Shown here: positions 41,846-51,037 of the stretch, piece by piece | Numbering within the stretch: position 1 is the first letter of the stretch | Layout: each line of letters begins with the position of its first letter | Assembly (NCBI RefSeq): GCF_007785775.2 | Contig: NZ_VNIK02000001.1 | Coordinates: 62,001 to 126,000 of the forward strand | DNA from: Flagellimonas hadalis | Lineage (GTDB): Bacteria; Bacteroidota; Bacteroidia; Flavobacteriales; Flavobacteriaceae | DNA: 64,000 nucleotides | Reading direction: 5' to 3' | Made by a program: the position numbers and the translations under genes | Notes under the pieces: generated by a model | Told to the model about the DNA's origin: nothing | Database searches by the model: none | Seen by the model: the letters and a program-made list of their open reading frames with translations, nothing else

Positions 41846-44587
41846 ATGATAAAAAGATTACTCGTTCCAATAGTTATTTTTCTTTTTAGCTACATGTCAT
41901 ACACACAGGTCGGTGTAGGGACACAATCCCCCAATGAATCTGCACAATTGGATGTTGTTGCGGGGGATAGGGGTGTTTTATTGCCTCGTGTACAGTTAAC
42001 AGGACGAAACGATTTGACAACTATTTCTTCTGGAAATGTGGAGAGCTTATTGGTGTTCAATACAGCTACCACTTCGGATATGATGCCAGGATATTATTAC
42101 TGGCACAATAATGCGTGGAATAGGATAAGTATTGAAGGAGAGGGAGGTTCTGGCAACATTGAAACTGGATTGGGTTTGCCCAATGATGGTATCGATGACC
42201 CAATTGCACCTACCGATGGACAAATTTATATAGATACAGGAACGGGAGATACCTATGTATATGATGAAAGCACGGATTCATGGGATATTGTTACGAGCCA
42301 TGTGGTTAGTCCAAATATAGATAACCTTATAGTGGAAGACGCCAATGGCCTGGCTTATTTATCAGCTACCGTTGTAAACTCGTTGGAGACGCTGACGAGC
42401 TTGGCACAGGACGCCACGGCGGGGACGATCACCTATACGGACGAGGACGGAAATGATACGGTGCTGGCCCTGAACGCACTGGTCTCGGATGCGGAGACCC
42501 TGACGAGCTTGGCGCAGGACGCCACTGCGGGGACGATCACCTATACGGACGAGGACGGAAATGATACGGTGCTGGACCTGAACGCACTGGTCTCGGATGC
42601 GGAGACCCTGACGAGCCTAGCGCTGAACGCCGACGGTGTGAACCTTGACTATGTGGACGAGGCGGGGAACACCACACAGGTGAACCTCGGCACCCTTGTT
42701 GCCGCCCAGGAGACGCTGACCGTAATGATTGATAATGGTGATGGAACTATTAGTTATACAGATGAAGACGGGGTGGCTACCGATATTGACTTGAACACTA
42801 TCGTTTCGGCTGCCGAGACTCTGACGACCTTGGTTGATAACGGTGATGGAACCATTACCTATACGGACGAGGACGGCGTTGCAACCGACATTGACTTGAC
42901 AGCAGCTGTCGCGGCAGTGGAGACTTTGACCACCTTGGCCGACAACGGCGACGGCACCATCACCTACACGGACGAGGACGGTGCTGCCACTGATATCAAT
43001 TTGAATACCATCGTCGCGGTAGCAGAGACTTTGACCACCTTGGCCGACAACGGCGACGGCACCATCACCTATACGGACGAGGACGGTGCTGCCACTGATA
43101 TCGATTTGAATACCATCGTCGCGGTAGCAGAGACTTTGACCCCCTTGGCCGACAACGGCGACGGCACCATCACCTATACGGACGAGGACGGTGCTGCCAC
43201 TGATATCGATTTGAATACCATCGTCGCGGTAGCAGAGACTTTGACCACCTTGGCCGACAACGGTGATGGCACCATTACGTATACGGACGAGGATGGAAAT
43301 GATACAGTCTTGGATTTGAATTTGATGGATATCGATAATCAAGATTTGAGCTTGAGCGGGGTCAATTTGAATATCACGGATGGAACAGGGATCGACCTGA
43401 CCCAAAAAATAACTCTTCCAATGCTTGCTGCCGGGACGAATCCAAATAATGGAATTTTCTGGGATGGCACACAATGGCTATATCAAAGGAGAGTGAAAAC
43501 AGTGAACAATATTGTTCCAGATTCAGATGGTAATGTGGCCCTGCCAGTTGGAAATGTTTATACAGGTCCAACCACAACAACGGCTGATATTGATGTAAAC
43601 GAAATAGGAGGTACACCCAATGAAGGGGATATATATATAGTGAATAGTTCTGCAGCGGATGCTACACAAGTGGGACGCACCTATATTTATGACAGCGATA
43701 CTTCAAGTTGGGTGGAGATTGACCCGTTCAATGCCGCCTTATATGATCCTCGATATGTAAATATTTCGGGTGATACCATGACCGGGGACTTGGATATGGG
43801 TTCCAGTTCCATAACAAACCTTGCAGCTCCAGTTGCTGGATTGGATGCAGTAAACAAATCCTATGTGGATGGTTTCGATATCACTGATTTGATAGTCGGA
43901 AATAAAGTAGCGACTGTAACAGAAGCTGATGGAACAAGTTATGATATCAATGAAACGATTACCACGGTATCCCAGGATAATACTACAGGGGTGATCACAT
44001 TCACTGATGAAGCAGGGGATTCTGATGATGTAGTCAATTCCGGGGAATTATTGAATGTGGTAAGTGAAGAACCTGTCAATGGTAATGCGGTCAAAGTGGG
44101 GGCAGATGGTGGTGCTTATATCAATCCATTGGTAAAAGAAGTATATAGTGCGGAGTATGCGGGAGCTACATTATATGCAGATGGAACGGACAATATTGGG
44201 GTCTTGACTTCAGATAATACAGGGCCTACTGGCAACTATATGAATTACTATGAATGGTCTAGTGGTGAGGCTACGGTACAGGACTATGATGTTATTTTTC
44301 GGTTCACCCTGCCCAATGACTTTACAAATTGGGGGACAATACCCATTGAAATCGATTTTCAGGCACAAGGAAGCGCAACATTCTCAGCAGCAATGTTCCT
44401 CGAAGACGGAACACCCCAAGGCTCAATCAGTCCTGCATCTTCTGCAAATTGGACAACGGCTTCGATGAGCCCTACCACCATGAGCGCTGGACAAACAGCC
44501 GTCATAGTATTAAAGATGACAAGTGCGGCCAATGACGGGGATCAAAAAGTTAGGATAGGGGACATTACCCTTAACTATCTTAAATAA
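41846..44587 (+). CDS. Large secreted repeat protein (adhesin-like)
   Basis: 913 residues from ATG 41846 (MIKRLLVPIVIFLFSYMSYT signal peptide; an upstream TTG at 41804 is not needed). After a head domain (GVGTQSPNESAQLDVVAGDR, a phage-tail/adhesin-like start) nine tandem repeats of about 35-36 residues built on ETLTTLADNGDGTITYTDED follow (42383-43324), then a tail-fibre-like part (MTGDLDMGSSSITNLAAPVA, GLDAVNKSYVDGF) and a beta-rich end. First gene of the adhesin/type IX operon; probably exported to the cell surface. Confidence 0.88.
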   Translation: MIKRLLVPIVIFLFSYMSYTQVGVGTQSPNESAQLDVVAGDRGVLLPRVQLTGRNDLTTISSGNVESLLVFNTATTSDMMPGYYYWHNNAWNRISIEGEGGSGNIETGLGLPNDGIDDPIAPTDGQIYIDTGTGDTYVYDESTDSWDIVTSHVVSPNIDNLIVEDANGLAYLSATVVNSLETLTSLAQDATAGTITYTDEDGNDTVLALNALVSDAETLTSLAQDATAGTITYTDEDGNDTVLDLNALVSDAETLTSLALNADGVNLDYVDEAGNTTQVNLGTLVAAQETLTVMIDNGDGTISYTDEDGVATDIDLNTIVSAAETLTTLVDNGDGTITYTDEDGVATDIDLTAAVAAVETLTTLADNGDGTITYTDEDGAATDINLNTIVAVAETLTTLADNGDGTITYTDEDGAATDIDLNTIVAVAETLTPLADNGDGTITYTDEDGAATDIDLNTIVAVAETLTTLADNGDGTITYTDEDGNDTVLDLNLMDIDNQDLSLSGVNLNITDGTGIDLTQKITLPMLAAGTNPNNGIFWDGTQWLYQRRVKTVNNIVPDSDGNVALPVGNVYTGPTTTTADIDVNEIGGTPNEGDIYIVNSSAADATQVGRTYIYDSDTSSWVEIDPFNAALYDPRYVNISGDTMTGDLDMGSSSITNLAAPVAGLDAVNKSYVDGFDITDLIVGNKVATVTEADGTSYDINETITTVSQDNTTGVITFTDEAGDSDDVVNSGELLNVVSEEPVNGNAVKVGADGGAYINPLVKEVYSAEYAGATLYADGTDNIGVLTSDNTGPTGNYMNYYEWSSGEATVQDYDVIFRFTLPNDFTNWGTIPIEIDFQAQGSATFSAAMFLEDGTPQGSISPASSANWTTASMSPTTMSAGQTAVIVLKMTSAANDGDQKVRIGDITLNYLK
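42383..43324 (+). repeat. Nine tandem 105-108-bp coding repeats
   Basis: Units 1-3 use a G/C-rich codon set (GACGCTGACGAGC) with 36-residue periods; units 4-5 are transitional; units 6-8 are almost identical at DNA level with 35-residue periods. Such homogenised units recombine easily, so copy number may vary between strains. Confidence 0.9.
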
Positions 44588-44617
44588 AATATATCCATGA
44601 TAATGTGGGATTTTAAG

Positions 44618-47600
44618 ATGAGTATCAAGATAAAACCATTTGGCGTCTTTTTAAAAATCATTATGCTGTGGGTACCAATGGTGGTCTGTAATGCAGCAGT
44701 TTTTACAGTCACCAACACCAACGATTCAGGAGTCGGTTCTTTGAGACAAGCTATTTTGGATGCAAATTCTTCTGGAGCGGGACCGCATACCATCAATTTT
44801 GATGTGTTGCTGAATGGCCAAACAATCTTTTTGTCATCAAGTCTTCCACAAGTGACCGTTTCTGATGTTACCATAGATGGGGATATTGATGGTGATGGTA
44901 CTGGTGATATTACCATTGATGCTGGATCTGGCGATAATAACAGAAATATTTTTAGGGCCAACGGAAATGGAAATAATGCTACTTTCAAAGGATTTATATT
45001 GCAGGATACGGGTTATGAACCCTTTCGTTTTGATGGTAGTCCATCGGGCATTACCATACAAGATATTGTTTCATTGCACAATGACGGAAATTATTTCAAC
45101 CAAGCCATATTGTTTGCAGGGAACGCAGTTGGCCTTACTGTGTTGAACTTCACACACAATAATCCACAATCCGGTCAGCACGGTATCCAAATTACAGGGA
45201 CCGCGGACAACATTTTGATAGATGGGTTCAATTACCAAAATGGATCGGGAGGCACTGCCATAGCCATACGTTTTGTTGGGGCCGCAACCAATGTTACGAT
45301 TCGTAATTCCTTACTTGACCTTGATCTTTTTGGATCGAACAACGATGGTGATTACGGAATATATTTCCAAAACTCGGCGTCGGACATAACCCTGGAAAAT
45401 GTAACCATCAATGAGGCCGATGTTGATGGGGTCCGGGTTTTGGATGCCGATAATTTTACCATTGACGGTAGCTCCTTTATCAATTGTTACGATGGGATTG
45501 AATTTTACAACAATTATGCCCGTACAAACAATGTAATACAGAACAGTGTTTTTGACAACAATGAGAGGGCTGGCCTAGTAATCAATGTGTCAAATGCGAT
45601 TACCCAATATGACATATCCGGTAATACCTTTTCCAACCATTCCACTAATGATGGTAATGGTGTTTGGTTGTTCAGTACAGGAGGGGTGAAAGCTATCGAA
45701 ATAACCACCAATACTTTTTTTAACAACAATGTTGGGATATACAATGAACAAGCCGATGACATTCTCTATTCACAAAACTCCTTTTACAATAATGGGACTG
45801 GAATTGATAATGTTGGCAACAATGGAAACAATGGTTATGAACGAGCAGATGGCGAAGTCCCTGTTTTTGTTTCATCAGAGGATGTCGGTGGAGGAAATTA
45901 TGAGGTTACGTTTACCTTACCTGCGTTCTGTACGGATTGTGATGTCGAATTCTATACAAATGAGTCATCGGATATTGTAGGCAACGCACGCAACTATATT
46001 CAAACTGTCAATAGTCTTGTAAGTGGAAGCCATATGGTTACGCTAAATAGTGGAGGAAATACTACAGGTTATTGGACCGCGCTGTTGACTAACAATGACA
46101 ATGGTTCCACATCAGAATTGAGCGACGCATTTGGTATTGTTCCAATCGGACCTGGAGGTGTTAACACAGGGCTTTCCGCTTGGTATGTTTCAAATTCACT
46201 GTCCACGGTTTCATTATGGAAAGACGAAAGTCTGAAGGGGATTGATGTGACTGCCACGGGAATTCCCACCCTCTTAGAATCATCCATCAATTTTAATCGA
46301 GCGTTTGATTTTCCTGGAAGCCGATCAGCGTTCTTCAGCAATTCGTCGAAATCCCCCCTCACATCCGGCTCGGACGCAACAGTGTTCTATGTAGGTTCCA
46401 CACACAGAGTAAATGGAAATTACGATGTAGCGGTAGGGTTTAATGGCTCTGATGCCGAAGATCCATCCATTGGATTATTGAATAACGGTTTTTTTTATTA
46501 TGACAATAATTCCAATACTTCGATTGCCAATGGCCCCACAGTAGGGGTGGATTCCCCGTACATTCAAGGCCTCTCTTGGTTAAATAATAGTAGTGGTGAA
46601 TTTCTAATTAATGGGGCAACTTTTCAGCCCATAACACCCTATAATATCACTACAGCGGATGGGGGGTTTAGAATTGGCTCTGATGGGCCAAGTGGTGTCG
46701 ATGAATCCTATTTCGGTTCAATAGCGGAAGTTATAGTATATAATGAAAAACTGGCTCCGGCAGATGTGCAAAAAATCGAGACTTATCTGGCGATTAAGTT
46801 TGGTATTACGCTGTCAAGCGATAATGATAATAATGGTTCATCTTTTGAAGCGTCCAACGGGGATGGGATCAACGAAGGGGACTATGTCGCGGAGGATGGT
46901 GTCACGGTAGTGTGGGATGCCAGCGCAAACCAAACCTATCATAATGATATTGCTGGGATTGGCCGGGATGATTTTCAAGCCTTGGGCCAAAAACAATCCA
47001 AATCCGTAAATGGGGATGCGATTGTGACCATTGGTTTAGGTGAAATAGCAACAAGCAATATAGCCAATCCCAACAATTTCACAACAGATAAAAGCTTTTT
47101 GTTATGGGGAAATGACGATGGCAACACGGCCCTTCAAACTACGGAAATACCGATTGGTGCTTCTGCTGTTTATCGTATGGGTAGGGAATGGAAAGTACAG
47201 GAAACGGGAGCTGTTTCCAATCTTGCCCTGACATTTGAAATCAATCCTACCGCATGGGATCCAGAGCTTTATATAGATTCCGATGGCGATGGCGATTTTA
47301 CCAATGCTACTGTTGTCGGTGGTACGGTTGTCGATGGAAAAGCTGTGTTTTCCGGCGTTGATCTTAATGATGGGGATTTATTTACAATTGGATATTCTGT
47401 TGCTTCTCCCGGAGGGGTTGTCAGTAACCTAACAGCATGGTACAAGTTCAATGCCGGGGTTTCGAGTGGGGGGGAAGGAACTGCAGTATCAGCGATAGCA
47501 GATATGAGTGGGAATGGGCTTGATCTTTTCGAAAGCAGTGCAGGGTCTCAACCAACTTATGTGGAGAACAGCTTGAATTTTAATCCAGGGGGTGACTTTG

Positions 47601-48736
47601 ACGGTGGGAATGACCGATTGAACGGACAGTATTTGAATTTTGTGGACGAAACGGACCCTGTAACATTGATTTCGGTTTCCGTGCCCACTTCATTTGGAGG
47701 TGAACGGCGTACCATTAGTATCGGTGGGGGTTATGACCGTCCAGGACTTGGTTACCAAGGCGCAGGTGGGAACATGCAAATCCGGGTAACCGATGGTAGT
47801 CCAGCAACCATTGAACATTCCGTTCCATTGACCTTGAACACACCCTATATTTTATGGAGTTCCATAACCAATGGTTCCAGTCCTGGTGAGGCATTGTTGT
47901 CCTACAATGGCATGAACAATGAGGAGTCTACCAATTTGGCAGATGGTATTTACCCACTGGCAAACGCTAGCTCTGAAGGCTATATCGCCCTAGGTAATGA
48001 ACCTAATACCTATTCTGACGATCATGTGGGGCTTATCAATGAGGGCATCGTTTACAATCGTGTACTTGAACAGTATGAAAAGGAGCGTGTCTATTCCTAT
48101 CTCGCCATAAAATATGGCATTACCCTGAACCAAGACTATTATGCTGGGGATTGGGACGGATCCACGGGAACCCGACTGTGGGATATGACGTTCAATGCCT
48201 TGTACAACAATGATATTGCCGGTATCGGAAGAGATGATAGTTGGGCCTTGAATCAGAAGCAGTCCCAATCAGTCAACGGGGATGCTTTGGTAACAATCGG
48301 TTTAGGGGGAATAGAAGCGGATAATGTTTCGAATAGCAATGTGTTCAATACCGAAGAGAGCTTCTTGCTTTGGGGGAATGACGATGGTACCACAACGGTT
48401 GTAAATGCCGGAATCCCGCCGGTCTTTGCTGAAAAATTAACCAGGAATTGGTTGATCGCTGAAACGGGGTCGGTCGAGGATGTAATGGTCCGCATACCAA
48501 GTACGCTGGCCAGTGGTTTTACCGATGCTTCGGACCTGGCTTTGGTGGTAGCGGATGATGCGAATTTTTCCTCCAATGTACAATCCGTTCCCATGACCTT
48601 GAATGGAAGTTATTTGGAAGTGCTTTTCAATTTTGAAGGGACCAAATACTTCTCATTCGGAGTCATAAGCTCAGGGGATTTTATGCGTCATGGGAAATAT
48701 TTTCAAGGTGGAGTGGAAAAACCAATGAAGTTCTAG
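44618..48736 (+). CDS. Very large secreted beta-helix / LamG-like / DUF8202-type protein
   Basis: 1373 residues from ATG 44618 (ATG 44597 adds seven residues); signal KIKPFGVFLKIIMLWVPMVV. The start VTNTNDSGVGSLRQAILDAN is the CSLREA-like motif of parallel beta-helix adhesins, followed by right-handed beta-helix coils to about residue 460. Two modules of LamG-like plus IKFGITL/DIAGIGRDD/GLG-LWGNDD sequence follow (about 520-930 and 930-1350), each with YLAIKFGITL or YLAIKYGITL. Family members are cell-surface proteins. The two modules are clearly duplicated. Confidence 0.85.
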   Translation: MSIKIKPFGVFLKIIMLWVPMVVCNAAVFTVTNTNDSGVGSLRQAILDANSSGAGPHTINFDVLLNGQTIFLSSSLPQVTVSDVTIDGDIDGDGTGDITIDAGSGDNNRNIFRANGNGNNATFKGFILQDTGYEPFRFDGSPSGITIQDIVSLHNDGNYFNQAILFAGNAVGLTVLNFTHNNPQSGQHGIQITGTADNILIDGFNYQNGSGGTAIAIRFVGAATNVTIRNSLLDLDLFGSNNDGDYGIYFQNSASDITLENVTINEADVDGVRVLDADNFTIDGSSFINCYDGIEFYNNYARTNNVIQNSVFDNNERAGLVINVSNAITQYDISGNTFSNHSTNDGNGVWLFSTGGVKAIEITTNTFFNNNVGIYNEQADDILYSQNSFYNNGTGIDNVGNNGNNGYERADGEVPVFVSSEDVGGGNYEVTFTLPAFCTDCDVEFYTNESSDIVGNARNYIQTVNSLVSGSHMVTLNSGGNTTGYWTALLTNNDNGSTSELSDAFGIVPIGPGGVNTGLSAWYVSNSLSTVSLWKDESLKGIDVTATGIPTLLESSINFNRAFDFPGSRSAFFSNSSKSPLTSGSDATVFYVGSTHRVNGNYDVAVGFNGSDAEDPSIGLLNNGFFYYDNNSNTSIANGPTVGVDSPYIQGLSWLNNSSGEFLINGATFQPITPYNITTADGGFRIGSDGPSGVDESYFGSIAEVIVYNEKLAPADVQKIETYLAIKFGITLSSDNDNNGSSFEASNGDGINEGDYVAEDGVTVVWDASANQTYHNDIAGIGRDDFQALGQKQSKSVNGDAIVTIGLGEIATSNIANPNNFTTDKSFLLWGNDDGNTALQTTEIPIGASAVYRMGREWKVQETGAVSNLALTFEINPTAWDPELYIDSDGDGDFTNATVVGGTVVDGKAVFSGVDLNDGDLFTIGYSVASPGGVVSNLTAWYKFNAGVSSGGEGTAVSAIADMSGNGLDLFESSAGSQPTYVENSLNFNPGGDFDGGNDRLNGQYLNFVDETDPVTLISVSVPTSFGGERRTISIGGGYDRPGLGYQGAGGNMQIRVTDGSPATIEHSVPLTLNTPYILWSSITNGSSPGEALLSYNGMNNEESTNLADGIYPLANASSEGYIALGNEPNTYSDDHVGLINEGIVYNRVLEQYEKERVYSYLAIKYGITLNQDYYAGDWDGSTGTRLWDMTFNALYNNDIAGIGRDDSWALNQKQSQSVNGDALVTIGLGGIEADNVSNSNVFNTEESFLLWGNDDGTTTVVNAGIPPVFAEKLTRNWLIAETGSVEDVMVRIPSTLASGFTDASDLALVVADDANFSSNVQSVPMTLNGSYLEVLFNFEGTKYFSFGVISSGDFMRHGKYFQGGVEKPMKF

Positions 48737-48861
48737 CATCTATGTTTCCTTAACTGTTGTTTGGTTGACAATAATTTGACTGTGGTTTTACCAATGCTAG
48801 GCGAAAGAGGAGCAAGGGGGAGGGAAACTTCCTTTCCCCACCCTCTTTTAAAACATAAAAA

Positions 48862-50097
48862 ATGAACAAAAAAAGAAATTTACTAATACTTGTTGCATTG
48901 TGTACCGGTGTTTTTATCTGGGGTCAAACTTCCAATTCAGGTGTGCTTGCCATTTTGCCGGATACGGAGCTTAGTGTTCTTGATGACCTTGAAAATACTT
49001 CTTCAGCAACGCTTTTCAATGATGGACAACTTTACCTCTTCGGAAACATTGGGAATGAAGGGGATTGGACCTATTCATATGATACGGGTACGACCCACTT
49101 TGTAGGGTTGCTTGACCAGCATGCTACAGGAGGCCAGATGTATGAATTGTATAATAACGTATTCGATATGGTCGGTGCAGCAAGGAAGATTATTGTTGAT
49201 GCCACATGGAGTTTAAATGGAAATTCTGATTTTATCAATGGTGTTGTTCAGAATAGATCAGGAGGTGTGATCGTCTTTGAGAATGGTGCCACTCACAATG
49301 GGGCCAGTGATGCCAGTTTTTTGGATGGTACGGCATTAAAGGCAGGTAATGAGGCCTTTGATTTTCCTATCGGACACAATCAATATCACCGCAATGCACA
49401 GGTTTCTGCGCTGTCAAACATAACGGATTTGGTTTCCGCTACCTATTACTTGGAAAATAGCAACGAAATCCATCCACATGATTTGGCTGTTGGCATCATC
49501 GAATTTATAGATGATAAGGAGTATTGGGTCTTGGAACAGGTGGAAGGCAATGCCCCTGTTGTTTTGACCCTTGGTTGGAGCCAAGAGACTACAGCCGACG
49601 AATTGTTGGCCGATCCATCGGCCATCCATATTGTTCGTTGGGATCCCGATCAAGGTTTTTGGGTAGATGAAGGGGGTGTTGTGGATGTAAACAGTGAAAC
49701 CGTTACCACAATCTCCGAGATTTCAGGGTATGGGATGTTCACATTGGCACGAATCAAGAAAGAAGAATTGTTGCCGGAAAATCTGGTGGTGTACAATTCC
49801 ATTACGGCCAATCAAGATGGAACCAATGACTTTTTCTTCATTGATGGGATTTCCAAATATCCGGATAATGAATTGGTGATATTCAATCGGTGGGGAACCA
49901 AAGTGTATGAGGCCAAGGGCTACAATGAAACGCACAACGTGTTTAGAGGTTACTCACAGGCTCCTACCACTTACAAAAGCGAAGAAAAACTGCCGGCAGG
50001 GACCTATTTCTATGTATTGAGATATAATTATGGGAATGACGGAGAAATCCGAATAGCCAAAAAGGCCGGTTACTTATACATTAATGCGAATGACTAA
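48862..50097 (+). CDS. Secreted protein with gliding-motility (type IX, CHU_C) C-terminal domain
   Basis: 411 residues. Signal KKRNLLILVALCTGVFIWGQ, a beta-rich body, and the type B sorting domain at the end: ITANQDGTNDFFFIDGISKY, then LVIFNRWGTKVYEAKGYN and GTYFYVLRY. This domain sends cargo through the type IX secretion system to the surface. It precedes PorP/SprF and the OmpA-family gene in the usual order. Confidence 0.9.
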   Translation: MNKKRNLLILVALCTGVFIWGQTSNSGVLAILPDTELSVLDDLENTSSATLFNDGQLYLFGNIGNEGDWTYSYDTGTTHFVGLLDQHATGGQMYELYNNVFDMVGAARKIIVDATWSLNGNSDFINGVVQNRSGGVIVFENGATHNGASDASFLDGTALKAGNEAFDFPIGHNQYHRNAQVSALSNITDLVSATYYLENSNEIHPHDLAVGIIEFIDDKEYWVLEQVEGNAPVVLTLGWSQETTADELLADPSAIHIVRWDPDQGFWVDEGGVVDVNSETVTTISEISGYGMFTLARIKKEELLPENLVVYNSITANQDGTNDFFFIDGISKYPDNELVIFNRWGTKVYEAKGYNETHNVFRGYSQAPTTYKSEEKLPAGTYFYVLRYNYGNDGEIRIAKKAGYLYINAND

Positions 50098-50107
50098 TCA
50101 ATTGATA

Positions 50108-51022
50108 ATGAAAATAAAGCGCCATACTGTTCTGGCCCTGTTTTTTTTGATGTTTTTGGGAACAGTAAAGGCTCAGCAGGATATACAGTTCACGCAATAC
50201 ATGTACAATACGGTCCTTGTAAACCCGGCGTATGCGGGAAGTTGGGACGATTTGAGCATAAGCGGCACATATCGTTCCCAATGGGTCGGCCTGGATGGTG
50301 CGCCAAGAACGCTCTCATTTTCAGCCCATGGTCCCGTAAGAAATCGTTTGTCTTTGGGAATTTCAGTGCTAAGGGATGAGATTGGCCCCTCTATAGAATC
50401 TTCTTATGTGATGGACATGTCCTACACCCTGTATTTGAATAAGGTGCGATTGGCGTTTGGGCTCAAGGCCGGATTGTCCAACTTGGATATCGACTTCGGC
50501 CGTTTAAATACCTATGATCCCACGGATGTGGAACTTTCCCAGAACATCAATCAAATATCTCCCCAAATAGGTGCGGGGGCCTACCTCTATTCACAGCGTT
50601 GGTATTTAGGTATTTCGTCACCAAATGTACTTGAAACGGACCACTATGATCAAGTGGCAGTTTCCACTGCCATGGAACGGTTACATTTCTACGCCATTAC
50701 GGGATATGTGTTCGATCTTAATGACCATATCAAGATCAAACCTGCCGCCCTCCTGAAAATGGTTTCTGGAGCACCATTGTCCCTTGATCTTTCAACCAAT
50801 GTCATGATAGAGGAAAAATTGATTCTGGGAGCATCGTATAGGTGGAACGCATCGGTCAGTGCCCTTGCCGGGTTTCAATTGACCGACGATTTGATGTTGG
50901 GCTATGCCTATGATTTTGATACGACAGAAATTTCAAGGTATAATTCAGGCTCCCATGAAATCTTTTTGCGCTTTATCGTTCGAAATAGTAAAAGTGGAAA
51001 AGTTTCACCAAGATTTTTCTAA
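50108..51022 (+). CDS. PorP/SprF family type IX secretion membrane protein
   Basis: 304 residues from ATG 50108 (an ATG at 50084 would overlap the previous stop and lacks a signal peptide). Signal MKIKRHTVLALFFLMFLGTV; mature start QQDIQFTQYMYNTVLVNPAY is the PorP/SprF signature (NPAYAGSWDDLS). Outer-membrane beta-barrel that anchors or handles type IX cargo. The neighbours (CHU_C-tagged protein and OmpA-like protein) support this. Confidence 0.93.
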   Translation: MKIKRHTVLALFFLMFLGTVKAQQDIQFTQYMYNTVLVNPAYAGSWDDLSISGTYRSQWVGLDGAPRTLSFSAHGPVRNRLSLGISVLRDEIGPSIESSYVMDMSYTLYLNKVRLAFGLKAGLSNLDIDFGRLNTYDPTDVELSQNINQISPQIGAGAYLYSQRWYLGISSPNVLETDHYDQVAVSTAMERLHFYAITGYVFDLNDHIKIKPAALLKMVSGAPLSLDLSTNVMIEEKLILGASYRWNASVSALAGFQLTDDLMLGYAYDFDTTEISRYNSGSHEIFLRFIVRNSKSGKVSPRFF

Positions 51023-51037
51023 AACCCAGTGAAGCAA

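Noticed and set aside
42617-43474. 285-codon open frame on the minus strand through the adhesin repeats
   Set aside because: It exists because the tandem repeats leave the antisense frame open; it has no start context and its protein is only the mirror of the repeats.
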